Position numbers and translations under genes: made by a program
Part shown: positions 27,915 through 37,234 of the stretch, in pieces
How positions within the stretch are numbered: the first letter of the stretch is position 1
Layout of the letters: each line of letters begins with the position of its first letter
Source: Sphingomonas sp. R647
GTDB lineage: Bacteria > Pseudomonadota > Alphaproteobacteria > Sphingomonadales > Sphingomonadaceae
DNA: 64,000 nucleotides
Reading direction: 5' to 3'
Assembly: GCF_020177055.1 (NCBI RefSeq)
Contig: NZ_JAIQXT010000005.1
Location: 62,001-126,000 of the forward strand
Notes under the pieces: generated by a model
What the model was told of the DNA's origin: nothing
The model's input: only the letters and a program-made list of their open reading frames with translations
Database searches by the model: none

Positions 27915-28277
27915 TCAGAGGCGCGGGACGCCGTAATAGGCGTAGACCTCTTGCCCATAGGCGCGGTCGTAGGTCGGTTCGTCGCCCTCACGGTCGTAAT
28001 TGGGCGCGTTCTCGAGCTTTTCCTTGCTCAGCGACACCACATAGCCGCTCTTGTCGGTGTCATAGGTCAGCGCCTGCCACGGCACCGGATAGTGGCGGTG
28101 GCCGATGCCGAGAATGCCGCCGAACGCCATCACGGCATATTCGGCCTGGCCCGATACCTTGTCGACCATGAAGCGTTCGACGTGGCCGAGCTTTTCGCCC
28201 GCGGTGTCATAGACGGCGGTGCCTTCGACCCGGTCGGATGCGATCAGGGGGTTGGGGCTGTCGACAGTCGTGTTCAT
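27915..28277 (-). CDS. PRC-barrel domain-containing protein
   Basis: A 120-residue protein. The PRC-barrel fold is visible as GTAVYDTAGEKLGHVERFMVDKVSGQAEYAVMAFGG at residues 18-53 and the following LGIGHRHYPVPWQALTYD. The C-terminal part is acidic and Tyr-rich (YDREGDEPTYDRAYGQEVYAYYG). Such proteins are often linked to stress or membrane processes, without a fixed activity. The start at 28277 was preferred over a longer antisense-like frame. It is divergent from the aminopeptidase gene. Confidence 0.88.
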   Translation of the reverse strand: MNTTVDSPNPLIASDRVEGTAVYDTAGEKLGHVERFMVDKVSGQAEYAVMAFGGILGIGHRHYPVPWQALTYDTDKSGYVVSLSKEKLENAPNYDREGDEPTYDRAYGQEVYAYYGVPRL

Positions 28278-28366
28278 CGCGTCTCTCCTGAGGTTTTGGG
28301 ATATTGCGATCAACGCATCAGGGCCGTGCTTGTGCCATACGGGCCGGGGTCGTAGCAGGTGCAGCC

Positions 28367-30244
28367 ATGCGTATCCTGACCCTCGCAGCATTGCTGCTCG
28401 CCTCCGCCGCCCCTGCCCCTGCTCTTGCCCAGACCGCCAAGGTCGCGCCGGTGCTGACCACGCCCGAGGCAAAGGACGTGTGGACCTATGCCCGCCCCGC
28501 CGAAGCGCGGGTCACGCATGTCGATCTCGACCTGAAGATCGATTTCGACAGCAAGACGATCGGCGGCGTGGCGACGCTCGACGTGCTGGCGGCGAAGGGC
28601 GCGAAGGAGATCGTGCTCGATACGCTCGACCTCGACATTGCGGTGGTGAGTGACGAGCGCGGGGTCAAACTGGCGCATCGTGTCGGGGCCAGCGATCCCC
28701 AGCTCGGCGCGCCGCTGACGATCGAGCTGAACGGGGCGAAGCGCATCCGCATCGTCTATCGCTCCAAGCCCGGCGCCCGCGCGCTGCAATGGCTGACGCC
28801 CGAGCAGACGCAGAGCAAGACCCTGCCCTTCCTGTTCAGCCAGGGTCAGGCGATCAACAACCGCAGCTGGATCCCGACACAGGACAGCCCCGGCATCCGC
28901 CAGACCTGGGCCGCGACGGTGACGGTGCCCGAGGGCTTCGTGCCGGTGATGAGCGCGCAAATGCTGGACGGCGCGACGGGCACGCCGGCGCCGCAGGGGG
29001 GCCGCAACTTCCGCTTCAGGATGGACAATCCGGTCCCGCCCTATCTGATCGCGATCGCGGTCGGCGACCTCAAGTTCAAGGAAGTCGGGCCGCGCAGCGG
29101 CGTGTGGGCGGAGGCAGGCATGCTCGACGCCGCCGTGTCCGAATTTGCCGATGTCGAAAAGATGATCGACGCGGCGCAGGCGCTGTACGGCCCCTATCGC
29201 TGGGGCCGCTATGACATGCTGGTCCTGCCTCCGTCCTTCCCGTTTGGCGGGATGGAGAACCCCAATCTGACCTTCTTTACCCCGACGATCATCACCGGCG
29301 ACCGGTCGAACACCGATGTGCTGGCGCATGAGCTGGCGCATAGCTGGTCGGGTAACCTCGTCACCAACGCGACCTGGGCGGATGGCTGGCTGAACGAGGG
29401 GTTCACGACCTATTTCGAGAACCGGATCATGGAGGCGCTGTACGGCACGGAGCGCGCGGCGATCTATTCCGACCTCGACTATGCCGGGATGCTGCGCGAC
29501 GTGAAGAACGCCGGTGGCGATGCCGCGCCCGCAACGCGCTTGCATGGCGCGCCGGGCGAAAGCGCGGGGCAGCTCGATTACCTCAAGGGCAGCACATTCC
29601 TGCGCACGATCGAGTATGCGGTGGGGCGCGACCGTTGGGACCCGTATCTGCGCGGCTATTTCGACCGGCACGCGTTTCAGCCGCAGACCAGCGCTGGGTT
29701 CCTGGCGGACATCCGCAAGCATCTGATCAAGGGCGACAAGGCGCTGGAAGCCAAGCTGCAGCTCGACCGCTGGGTGTTCGAGCCGGGGATTCCGTCCAAC
29801 GCGGTTCAGGTGAAGTCGGAAACGCTGGCGAAGGTCGATGCGCAGCTCGCGGCGTTCAACGCGGGCGGGCCGGCGGCGGCGATCGACACGACCGGCTGGC
29901 AGACGCAGCAGTGGAAGCGGCTGATCGACAACCTGCCCCGCCAGCAGAGTGCGGCGCGGCTGGCCGAGCTGGACGCGGCGCTGGGGCTGACCAAATCGCA
30001 GAATGCCTATGTCCAGTCGGCGTGGTTCGACCTCGCCATCGCCAACCGCTACGAGCCGGTGATCCCCGCGCTGGAGGGGTATCTGACGCGGGTCGGCCGC
30101 AATCTGCTCGTCACGCCGCTCTATCGCGGGTTGAAGGCACAGGGCGCATGGGGCGAGCCGATTGCGCAGCGCATCTTTGCCAAGGCGAAGCCGGGATATC
30201 ATCCGGTGACGGTGGGCGCAGTGACGCGCATTTTGGGTAGCTGA
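28367..30244 (+). CDS. Secreted M1 family aminopeptidase
   Basis: A 625-residue zinc aminopeptidase. A signal peptide (residues 1-21, ending ALAQ) sends it to the periplasm. The beta-sandwich N-domain precedes the catalytic domain with GGMEN (294-298), HELAH (321-325) and NEGFTTYF, in which Glu344 is the third zinc ligand. The C-terminal helical domain resembles that of leukotriene A4 hydrolase (ending LLVTPLYRGLKAQG then PGYHPVT), so it belongs to that branch of the family. It stands alone. Confidence 0.94.
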   Translation: MRILTLAALLLASAAPAPALAQTAKVAPVLTTPEAKDVWTYARPAEARVTHVDLDLKIDFDSKTIGGVATLDVLAAKGAKEIVLDTLDLDIAVVSDERGVKLAHRVGASDPQLGAPLTIELNGAKRIRIVYRSKPGARALQWLTPEQTQSKTLPFLFSQGQAINNRSWIPTQDSPGIRQTWAATVTVPEGFVPVMSAQMLDGATGTPAPQGGRNFRFRMDNPVPPYLIAIAVGDLKFKEVGPRSGVWAEAGMLDAAVSEFADVEKMIDAAQALYGPYRWGRYDMLVLPPSFPFGGMENPNLTFFTPTIITGDRSNTDVLAHELAHSWSGNLVTNATWADGWLNEGFTTYFENRIMEALYGTERAAIYSDLDYAGMLRDVKNAGGDAAPATRLHGAPGESAGQLDYLKGSTFLRTIEYAVGRDRWDPYLRGYFDRHAFQPQTSAGFLADIRKHLIKGDKALEAKLQLDRWVFEPGIPSNAVQVKSETLAKVDAQLAAFNAGGPAAAIDTTGWQTQQWKRLIDNLPRQQSAARLAELDAALGLTKSQNAYVQSAWFDLAIANRYEPVIPALEGYLTRVGRNLLVTPLYRGLKAQGAWGEPIAQRIFAKAKPGYHPVTVGAVTRILGS

Positions 30245-30344
30245 CCCCGTCAAATTCGATCGCCGCTGACCAAATCTTCATATTGTTTCGGCCAAAGTTC
30301 GAACGAAGCGCGACAGAATTCGCGGTACGAACGGGGTTGGAACG

Positions 30345-31601
30345 ATGGTTGAGGGAGAAACGCTTGGCGCAACCGCACTGCGTGAGATTATTTCTCATGC
30401 CAGTGACGCAACGAGTTCGGATGCGATCATCTCCCGCGCGTTGCAGGCGGTGCGTGCGCATCTCGGGCTGCAGGTTGCCTATGTGTCTGAATTTGTTGGT
30501 GATGATTCGGTGTTCCGTGTCGTCGATGCGCCGGGGCTGGAGCATCTGGCCAAGGCCGGCGACGTTCACTCGCTCGACGATGTCTATTGCCGCCATATCC
30601 TGGCGGGGCGGCTGCCCGAGCTGATCCCCGACACCGCCGCCGAACCGATCGCGATGGCGATGCCGATCACCGCCGCGGTGCCGATCGGCGCGCATGTCAG
30701 CGTGCCGATCCGGCTGTCCAACGGGCGCACCTATGGCATGTTCTGCTGCCTTGGCCCGTTCGCCAGCCCGACGCTGAACCCCCGCGACCTGGGCATGATG
30801 CGCGCCTTTGCCGATCTGGCCGCGTTCGAGATCGAGCGTGATCTGGGCAATCGCGAGGAGGCGACGGCGTCGCGCACTGCGATTGAGGCGATCATGGCTG
30901 ATGGCCTGATGGAGATTCACTATCAGCCGATCGTCAGCCTCTCGCAGGGCCGACCTGCGGGGTATGAGGCGTTGGCGCGGATCAGCGTTGAACCCTATCG
31001 CTCGCCCGACAAGTGGTTCAATCAGGCCAGCCTGGTGGGCATGGGCGTCGCATTCGAATTGTTCGCGATCGACCGCGCGCTGCAGGGCCTGTCGCAGCTT
31101 CCCGACCATGCCTATCTGTCGGTCAACGCGAGTCCCGCGACCGCGACGTCGCCGGAGCTGCCCGCGATCCTGCGCCGCGCGCCGCTGGACCGCGTGGTGC
31201 TGGAAGTGACCGAGCATGACCGGGTTTCGGACGTCGCCATCCTGCTTGAGCGGCTCGCGCCGCTGCGGGCGGAGGGGCTGAAGATCGCGGTGGACGATGC
31301 CGGATCGGGCTATAGCGGGCTGCAGCAGATCATTCAGATGCGGCCCGATCTGGTGAAGCTCGACCGCTTCCTGATCGAGGATATCCAGCATGATCCAGGT
31401 CGGCGCGCGCTGGCCGCCGGGCTGATGATGTTCGCGCGCGATACCGGCAGCCGGCTGATCGCCGAGGGGGTCGAGCGCGAGGATGAGCTGGCGGTGCTGC
31501 GTGCGCTGGGCATCGACCTGATCCAGGGGTATTTGCTGGGGCGGCCGCAGTCGCTGGCGGCGATCCGGGATGGGGCAACCGAGCTGCGGGCGGCGGGGTA
31601 G
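30345..31601 (+). CDS. GAF-EAL cyclic-di-GMP phosphodiesterase
   Basis: A 418-residue signalling protein. Residues 10-165 form a GAF-like sensor. Residues 185-410 form an EAL domain with the catalytic set visible: YEALAR, SVNAS, LEVTEHD, DDAGSGYSGL in place of DDFGTG, VKLDR, IAEGVE and the C-terminal QGYLLGRP. Because the metal and c-di-GMP ligands appear intact, it is probably an active phosphodiesterase. No GGDEF domain is present. The ligand of the GAF domain cannot be predicted. Confidence 0.9.
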   Translation: MVEGETLGATALREIISHASDATSSDAIISRALQAVRAHLGLQVAYVSEFVGDDSVFRVVDAPGLEHLAKAGDVHSLDDVYCRHILAGRLPELIPDTAAEPIAMAMPITAAVPIGAHVSVPIRLSNGRTYGMFCCLGPFASPTLNPRDLGMMRAFADLAAFEIERDLGNREEATASRTAIEAIMADGLMEIHYQPIVSLSQGRPAGYEALARISVEPYRSPDKWFNQASLVGMGVAFELFAIDRALQGLSQLPDHAYLSVNASPATATSPELPAILRRAPLDRVVLEVTEHDRVSDVAILLERLAPLRAEGLKIAVDDAGSGYSGLQQIIQMRPDLVKLDRFLIEDIQHDPGRRALAAGLMMFARDTGSRLIAEGVEREDELAVLRALGIDLIQGYLLGRPQSLAAIRDGATELRAAG

Positions 31602-31634
31602 AGCGACGCGCGACACATCTGCATCGCTAACGCC

Positions 31635-31716
31635 CGTTTGCCCTGAGCTTGTCGAAGGGCCGTAGCCTGACGCCACTGGGTCCGGGAGCGGTGCTTCAAC
31701 AAGCTCAGCACAAACG
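31635..31716. repeat. REPIN-like inverted doublet (CCCTGAGCTTGTCGAAGG family)
   Basis: Second copy of the family at 27815-27896. The left unit reads CGTTTGCCCTGAGCTTGTCG; the right unit is a diverged complement ending CACAAACG. It separates the EAL gene from the convergent small zinc-ribbon-like gene. Confidence 0.7.
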
Positions 31717-31741
31717 GATTGAGTGGAGCTTGGCTAAGCCA

Positions 31742-31906
31742 TCACAGGCTGCGCTTCCCCCTGGTCCGCCCGGTCAGGTGAAAGCCGAAACAGCGGTCGC
31801 AGCGATAGGGGCGCAGGGTGATGGTTGCGGCCAGCGCAGCGGCCTTGGCCGCATCCTCGCCCGCAAAACGCCGCTTGCGACGGCAGACGCTCAGCCGCGT
31901 CCGCAT
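31742..31906 (-). CDS. Small basic protein with zinc-ribbon-like motif
   Basis: A 54-residue very basic protein (MRTRLSVCRRKRRF). It has three cysteines, two in RPYRCDRCFGFHLTGRT; with the nearby histidine these could bind zinc. Similar short proteins occur as conserved hypotheticals in sphingomonads as far as I recall. The ATG at 31906 was chosen; one 21 bases upstream is possible. Function is unknown. Confidence 0.65.
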   Translation of the reverse strand: MRTRLSVCRRKRRFAGEDAAKAAALAATITLRPYRCDRCFGFHLTGRTRGKRSL

Positions 31907-31907
31907 A

Positions 31908-32174
31908 TTATTGCAGGCACCCGCCAAAGGTCAGATGCGCCAGAACCTCACTGAGAAAGAGTGCAGGCAACAGCCCGATCAGCGACAGCCCAGCGCCTGC
32001 AACCCGTTCGATCGGTGAGCGGAGCAGCACCAATGGCGCCACGACCCCTGCGCATAAGGCGAATAGCATAAGATAAACGGTAGGCTGTGGTGCGAGAAAC
32101 CCTATCCACGGCGTCAGCGTCATGGCGACACCCGCCAAACCCGCAACCAGCCATTTCCGGCGCACGGTCGTCAC
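31908..32174 (-). CDS. Small membrane protein next to DUF423 gene
   Basis: An 88-residue protein with three hydrophobic segments (about residues 8-26, 30-50 and 58-80). It is co-translated with the upstream DUF423 gene (ATGA overlap). No family recognised. Its coding nature is supported by the coupling and by host-like codon use. Confidence 0.6.
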   Translation of the reverse strand: MTTVRRKWLVAGLAGVAMTLTPWIGFLAPQPTVYLMLFALCAGVVAPLVLLRSPIERVAGAGLSLIGLLPALFLSEVLAHLTFGGCLQ

Positions 32175-32518
32175 TGCCCGCTACGGCCCAATCCGTGCCA
32201 TGCGAGCCACAGCCAGCCGACGATCAGCGCGGTGCCGCCAATCGGGGTGATCGCGCCCAGCCAGCGCGGTGCGCCGAACGCAATGGCGTAGAGCGTGAAG
32301 GCGAAGATCGCGGCACCGGCGACGAACAGCCAGCCCGCACCCTTCGCGCCCATCTGCACTGCGACGAGTGCGGCGACGACATGGACCAGCTGATAGGTCG
32401 CGCCGGTGCGCAGCCATTCCGCCGCCTTGCCCTCCGCACCATGTGCGCCGAATGCGCCCGCGCCGACCGCGATGGCGCCGGAGAGCGCGGCAAGTACAAC
32501 TAGCCAGTTCATCCGCAT
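32171..32518 (-). CDS. DUF423 family membrane protein
   Basis: A 115-residue protein with four transmembrane helices. The family signature is GAGAFGAHGAEGKAAEWLRTG followed by YQLVHVVAALV, as in E. coli YgdD. The role of the family is unknown. It overlaps the end of the antiporter gene by about 10 bases and is followed with a 4-base overlap by another membrane gene. Confidence 0.9.
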   Translation of the reverse strand: MRMNWLVVLAALSGAIAVGAGAFGAHGAEGKAAEWLRTGATYQLVHVVAALVAVQMGAKGAGWLFVAGAAIFAFTLYAIAFGAPRWLGAITPIGGTALIVGWLWLAWHGLGRSGQ

Positions 32519-34329
32519 TCGCTCCCAGTGGCGGGTTTGGGTTCCAGCGGATCGGGCGCGTCACGTCGCCCCGGGCGCCAGTCGAGATCGGGATCGCCGA
32601 TGATCGCTTCGCGCGCGGCAGTCAGGCTGCCTGCTTCATGCTGGATGCGCAGCCGTTCGCGGTCGCGGCGGCGGTAGAGATCTTCGGTGCGTTCGATCTC
32701 CTCGATGTCGACGCCGACCGCAGCCATCGCCTTGCGCGCCATGACGATCGCGGACTCAAGCACTTCGCGCACGACGCCAGCGGCCGGACCGCCCTTGAGC
32801 TTGAGCAGCGCGCGGCGGTCATAGGCGCGCACGAAGATCGATGCGTTGGGGAAGGATTCGTGGACCGCCTCGACCAGTTCCGGTTCGATCTTGTCGCCGT
32901 CGAGGCAGAACAGGATCAGCTGCGCCTCCCCCGCTCCGGCCTGGCGGAGCATGTCGATGCGCGTGCCGTCGCCATAATAAACCTTCGCGCCGAACTGGCC
33001 GGCGATGTCGATCATCTCGATATCGGTGTCGATCAACGTGACCGCGATGCCCTGAGCATTCAGCATCTGGCCGACCGTCTGGCCGAAGCGGCCATAGCCG
33101 ACGATCAGCGCGTTCGATCCGTCCGACACCGGGCCTTCGCGCTCGCCCTGCGCCTCGACCGCATCGGCGCGGAAGCGTTTGGTGAACATCATCAGGAACG
33201 GGGTGGTAGCCATCGACAGGGTGACGACTGCGCTGAACACGCTGACCGCTTCGGGCGCGATCAGCAGGGCGTTTTGTGCCTGGGCGAACAGGACGAAGCC
33301 GAACTCGCCGCCCTGGCTGAGCAACAGGCCAAGGCCCAGCGCCTGCCGCCACGGCATTCGGAATGCCATGGCAAGGCCGGTGATGACCACCGTCTTGGTC
33401 GCGATCAGCGCGGCGGCCATGCCGAGCACGAACACCGGGCGCTCGGCGATGGCGGACAGGTCGAGCATCATGCCGACCGAGAGGAAGAACAGGCCGAGCA
33501 GGATCGAGCGGAAGGGTTCGATATCCGCCTCGATCTCGTGCCGGTACGGGCTGTCGGCGAGCATCACGCCCGCGATGAACGCGCCGAGTGCCGTGGACAG
33601 GCCAATCGACTGCATCAGCGCGGCGGCGCCGACGACGGTGAACAGGCCCGCGAAGACGAACAGCTCACGCTCGCCCCAATTGCCGATCAGGCGGAACAGC
33701 GGGCGCAGCAGATAGCGACCGGCCAGCACCAGCCCGGTGATCGCGGCGACGGTGTAGATCGCGAGCAGCCAGCCCGGAGGCCCCTCCGCATCCGCCGGAT
33801 TGCGGCTGAGGATGGCGATGATCGTGATCAGCGGGACGATCGAGATGTCCTGAAAGAGCAGGGTCGAAAAGGCACGCTCGCCGAACGGGGTGCGCATGCG
33901 GCCGGCGCTTTGCAGCATCGGGAGCACCTGCGCGGTCGAGGACAGCGCGAGCGGGAGGCCGAGGGCGAGCGCCGCGGAGACCGAGAAATTGGCCCCGTAG
34001 CCGATCACCACACTGAGCGCGACGCCGCACAGGACGACCTGGAGCAGGCCGAAGCCGAAAATGTCGCGCTTCATCCGCCACAGCCGCGCGGGGCTGAGTT
34101 CGAGGCCGACGAGGAACAGCAGCAGGGCGATGCCAAATTCGGCGATGCCCATCTTGCTTTCGGCGCCGCCGACCAGGTTCAGCACCTGCGGACCGACCAG
34201 CGCGCCGGCGACGAGATAGCCGAGCGTCGCGCCCAGCCCCATGCGGCGGAAGATCAGGACGAACAGCAAAGCGAAGCCGAGCAGCGGGGCGCTTTCTGCA
34301 ACGAAGCTGTGTGCGGCGCTGTGGTCCAT
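32509..34329 (-). CDS. KefB/KefC-type cation:proton antiporter with TrkA-N domain
   Basis: A 606-residue CPA2 transporter. About twelve membrane helices cover residues 10-385; the conserved ALSSTAQVLPML and LLLSQGGEFGFVLFAQAQN segments of the family are present. A cytoplasmic TrkA-N (KTN) domain begins with NALIVGYGRFGQTVGQML at about residue 405, a nucleotide-binding GxGxxG motif. KefB/C proteins release potassium in response to electrophile-glutathione adducts; whether glutathione gates this one is not visible. A gst gene lies nearby at 37.6 kb but not in the same operon. The start overlaps the upstream stop (TGATG). Confidence 0.92.
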   Translation of the reverse strand: MDHSAAHSFVAESAPLLGFALLFVLIFRRMGLGATLGYLVAGALVGPQVLNLVGGAESKMGIAEFGIALLLFLVGLELSPARLWRMKRDIFGFGLLQVVLCGVALSVVIGYGANFSVSAALALGLPLALSSTAQVLPMLQSAGRMRTPFGERAFSTLLFQDISIVPLITIIAILSRNPADAEGPPGWLLAIYTVAAITGLVLAGRYLLRPLFRLIGNWGERELFVFAGLFTVVGAAALMQSIGLSTALGAFIAGVMLADSPYRHEIEADIEPFRSILLGLFFLSVGMMLDLSAIAERPVFVLGMAAALIATKTVVITGLAMAFRMPWRQALGLGLLLSQGGEFGFVLFAQAQNALLIAPEAVSVFSAVVTLSMATTPFLMMFTKRFRADAVEAQGEREGPVSDGSNALIVGYGRFGQTVGQMLNAQGIAVTLIDTDIEMIDIAGQFGAKVYYGDGTRIDMLRQAGAGEAQLILFCLDGDKIEPELVEAVHESFPNASIFVRAYDRRALLKLKGGPAAGVVREVLESAIVMARKAMAAVGVDIEEIERTEDLYRRRDRERLRIQHEAGSLTAAREAIIGDPDLDWRPGRRDAPDPLEPKPATGSECG

Positions 34330-34766
34330 CAGGCGGCCTTGTCGCGGCTGGCAAGCGCGGCGGCCTCGGCCACCGCCTCAAAGGCGAGGCGGATCGAGGG
34401 GTGGCGCGCGCTGTGCGGGAGTGCGGGGGTGAACAGGTCGAGGCCGGGCCATTCGGGCGGCGTGTCACCATCCCCCGCCAGCCAGTTGGTCAGGGCGGCG
34501 CGGGTGGCGTCGAGTTCGGCGGGAGTGCGACCGATCGCGTGCGCGCCCATCAGCGACGCCGCCGCCTGCCCCAGCGCACACGCGCGGACCTGCATGCCGA
34601 GCGCAGCGACGCGGCCTGCTTCGTCGAGATCGACATCGACCGCGACGCGGCTGCCGCACACCGGCGAGCGTTTCTCGACGCTCGCCATCGGGTTGGTCAG
34701 TCGCTCGTGATAGGGGATGCTCGCGGCGAGCCGCAAAATCTGATTGTTGTAGAGCGGGGCCGTCAT
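34329..34766 (-). CDS. Fe-S cluster assembly scaffold (IscU/NifU-N-like)
   Basis: A 145-residue protein resembling the IscU/SufU scaffold fold. It retains MASVEKRSPVCGSRV, with the first cysteine, and RACALGQAAASLMG, with the second; the third cysteine expected in classical IscU is not apparent, which makes its scaffold activity uncertain. It is embedded between cvpA and the antiporter with 4-base and single-base overlaps, forming one operon. Confidence 0.82.
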   Translation of the reverse strand: MTAPLYNNQILRLAASIPYHERLTNPMASVEKRSPVCGSRVAVDVDLDEAGRVAALGMQVRACALGQAAASLMGAHAIGRTPAELDATRAALTNWLAGDGDTPPEWPGLDLFTPALPHSARHPSIRLAFEAVAEAAALASRDKAA

Positions 34767-35338
34767 GGCTCCGATGTAACCTCACCCGACCCGTTCGCAA
34801 GCTCTGCGGCGTCGGTGTCGTTGCCGAACACCGGTTCGCCGCGGCGGCGGCGGTCGACGAATTCGGCGATGCTGGCGCTGGTGGCGTTGAGCAGCGGATA
34901 GGTGCGGCCCGCGGTCATCCATTCGGGGCGCTGCGCCGGGCCGCCGGTGACCGTATCGACGACCATCGCGACGAGCAGGAAGGCGAGGCTGGCGAGAATC
35001 AGGCCCTTCACCGCGCCGAAGCCGACGCCGAGCGCGCGATCAATCGGCCCAAGAAAGCCGGATCGGGTGCGCGACCCGATCGAATTGGCGACCATCCGCC
35101 CGCCGAAATAGGCGACGCCGCCAAGCAATGCGAACGCGAGCACCGCCGCCCCCTGAACCGTCCCGACCGGCTCGGTCAGCGCGGCGGCAACCGGCGTGTG
35201 GAGAAAGCGGATCGCAGCTACGACGAGCAGCCACGCCATCAGCGACAGCACTTCGGTGACGAAACCGCGCATCGCCCCGGTGATAGCCGCTGCGCCGATG
35301 CCCAGCAGCACCAAGATGTCGATTGCCGTCAGTCCCAT
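34763..35338 (-). CDS. cvpA: CvpA family membrane protein
   Basis: A 191-residue membrane protein with four N-terminal helices, starting TAIDILVLLGIGAAAITGAMRGF, the CvpA signature. The C-terminal third is polar. The family is needed for colicin V secretion in E. coli and for envelope homeostasis elsewhere. It is the first gene of the cvpA-scaffold-antiporter-DUF423 operon and is divergent from the VanZ-like gene. Confidence 0.9.
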   Translation of the reverse strand: MGLTAIDILVLLGIGAAAITGAMRGFVTEVLSLMAWLLVVAAIRFLHTPVAAALTEPVGTVQGAAVLAFALLGGVAYFGGRMVANSIGSRTRSGFLGPIDRALGVGFGAVKGLILASLAFLLVAMVVDTVTGGPAQRPEWMTAGRTYPLLNATSASIAEFVDRRRRGEPVFGNDTDAAELANGSGEVTSEP

Positions 35339-35448
35339 TTCGCCCGCTCCCTCGGTCTCGCGCTCATAGCGGGCCGGAGCGGCGGCGCGAAGAGCGTTTC
35401 GATGGGTTCGGGTTGCGCCGGGCGCGCTTCCTCCTCACCTTATGGGCA

Positions 35449-35862
35449 ATGATCTGGCTTCGTCGCTTCTTCCTTGTCGCCTTTTGGGCGGCGCTGATCT
35501 TCGCCTTCGTGATGGCCGTCCTGCCCAAGCCTCCGGCGTTGCCGGGCGCACCGGGGGACAAGGTGCAGCATATCATTGCCTTCGTCACGCTGACCGCGCT
35601 GGCGCGGCTGGCCTATCCGCGCGCGCGGGCGCTCACTCTGCTGCTTGCCTTTGCCCTGTTCGGGGCGCTGATCGAGCTCACCCAGATGCTGCCGGCGCTG
35701 GGGCGGACGGCGGCGCTGGACGACTGGATCGCCGATGTTGCGGCGACCATGGTGGTGCTGGCGGTGCTCGACCCGGCGCGGCGCTTGCTCGCGCGGCGGC
35801 GGACTCGGTCAGCGCCCGAGCATGTGGTCGACAAATCCGCCGAGGTTGCGGAAGCCGGTTAG
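35449..35862 (+). CDS. VanZ-like family protein
   Basis: A 137-residue membrane protein with four helices. The family pattern is visible in PGDKVQHIIAFVTLTALARLAYP and LFGALIELTQMLPALGRTAALDDWIADVAAT, with the conserved acidic and histidine residues. The function of VanZ-like proteins outside teicoplanin resistance is unknown. Its 3' end overlaps the 3' end of radA by 54 bases on the opposite strand. Confidence 0.88.
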   Translation: MIWLRRFFLVAFWAALIFAFVMAVLPKPPALPGAPGDKVQHIIAFVTLTALARLAYPRARALTLLLAFALFGALIELTQMLPALGRTAALDDWIADVAATMVVLAVLDPARRLLARRRTRSAPEHVVDKSAEVAEAG

Positions 35863-37176
35863 CGCGACGCTGCCCTCCTTGGCCTGAGCAGCGGGCACGA
35901 GCGCGCGGGTGAAGCCGAGCTTGCCCGCTTCCTTGAGCCGCAGCGCGCCGTGGGCGACCGGGCGCACCTCACCCGACAGCGCGATTTCGCCGAACGTGAC
36001 CATGTCGGTCGGCACGGGCCGTTCGGACAAAGCGGAGATCAGCGCCGCCGCGACCGCCATGTCCGCCGCCGGATCCTGAACGCGATAGCCGCCGGCGATA
36101 TTGAGATAGACTTCGCTGGTCGCAAAGCTGAGGCCGCAGCGCGCCTCCAGCACCGCGAGGATCATCGCCAGCCGGCCGCTGTCCCAGCCGACCACCGCGC
36201 GGCGCGGGGTCGCGCCGGATGCGAGGCGGACGACCAGCGCCTGAATCTCGACCAGCACCGGACGCGTGCCTTCCAGCGCGGGGAAGACGACGGTGCCGCT
36301 GACGCTTTCGTCGCGGCTGGTGAGGAACAAAGACGACGGGTTGCCAACTTCGGTCAGCCCCTCGGTCTGCATCGCGAATACGCCGATCTCGTCGGTGCCG
36401 CCGAAGCGGTTCTTGACCGCGCGCAGGATGCGATACTGGTGGCTGCGCTCGCCCTCGAACGCCAGCACGGTGTCGACCATATGTTCGAGCACGCGCGGGC
36501 CGGCGAGGCTGCCGTCCTTGGTGACATGGCCGACCAGCACGAGCGCGGTGCCGCGTTCCTTGGCGAAGCGGATCAGTTCCTGCGACGATGCGCGCACCTG
36601 GCTGACCGTGCCGGGTGCGCCCTCGATCAGGTCGCTGTGCATCGTCTGGATCGAATCGATCACCAGCAGGTCGGGCGGGCTTGCGCCGCCGAGCGTGGTG
36701 AGGATGTCGCGGACGCTGGTCGCCGAGGCGAGCTGAACCGGGGCATTGCCGAGACCGAGACGTCGGGCGCGCAACCGCACCTGATCCGCCGCTTCTTCGC
36801 CCGAGACATAGGCGACGCTCTTGCCCGCCAGCGCCATTTTCGCCGCCGCCTGAAGCAACAGCGTCGACTTGCCGATGCCGGGATCGCCGCCGATCAGCGT
36901 TGCCGACGCCTCGACAAAACCGCCGCCCAGCGCGCGATCGAGCTCGGCAATGCCGGTGCCCATCCGCGCGGGGAGCGGGATGTCGGCGTCGAGCCCGGAC
37001 ATCAGGATCATCCGCCCGCCGCCCTGCAGGTTATGCTTCGCCTGAAACGGCGTCACGACCGCGCCGGCATCCTCGACCAGCGTGTTCCACTCGCCGCAAT
37101 CGACGCATTGCCCCGCCCATTTGGACGAGACCGATCCGCATTGCTGGCAGACATAGCGCTTCTGGGGTTTGGCCAT
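35809..37176 (-). CDS. radA: DNA repair protein RadA
   Basis: A 455-residue RecA-like ATPase acting in recombination intermediates. The N-terminal zinc finger is YVCQQCG...CVDCGEW (C4). The Walker A motif is GGDPGIGKST, Walker B is DLLVIDSIQT, and the RadA-specific KNRFG motif is present in AVKNRFGGTDE. The C-terminal Lon-like domain ends the protein. The ATG at 37176 gives the standard N-terminus; a longer frame lies upstream and was rejected. Confidence 0.96.
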   Translation of the reverse strand: MAKPQKRYVCQQCGSVSSKWAGQCVDCGEWNTLVEDAGAVVTPFQAKHNLQGGGRMILMSGLDADIPLPARMGTGIAELDRALGGGFVEASATLIGGDPGIGKSTLLLQAAAKMALAGKSVAYVSGEEAADQVRLRARRLGLGNAPVQLASATSVRDILTTLGGASPPDLLVIDSIQTMHSDLIEGAPGTVSQVRASSQELIRFAKERGTALVLVGHVTKDGSLAGPRVLEHMVDTVLAFEGERSHQYRILRAVKNRFGGTDEIGVFAMQTEGLTEVGNPSSLFLTSRDESVSGTVVFPALEGTRPVLVEIQALVVRLASGATPRRAVVGWDSGRLAMILAVLEARCGLSFATSEVYLNIAGGYRVQDPAADMAVAAALISALSERPVPTDMVTFGEIALSGEVRPVAHGALRLKEAGKLGFTRALVPAAQAKEGSVALTGFRNLGGFVDHMLGR

Positions 37177-37234
37177 GCGCGTGCCTAACCCGAGTGGAAC
37201 GAAAAGGGAATATGCGTTCCGAAAACCGCGTCGG

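Noticed and set aside
28310..30253. A 647-codon open frame opposite the M1 aminopeptidase gene
   Set aside because: The plus-strand frame has a signal peptide and all zinc ligands; the antisense frame has only biased composition.
32368..34710. A 780-codon open frame opposite the antiporter gene
   Set aside because: It crosses three real genes on the other strand and reads as Arg/Asp/Glu-rich sequence without domains.
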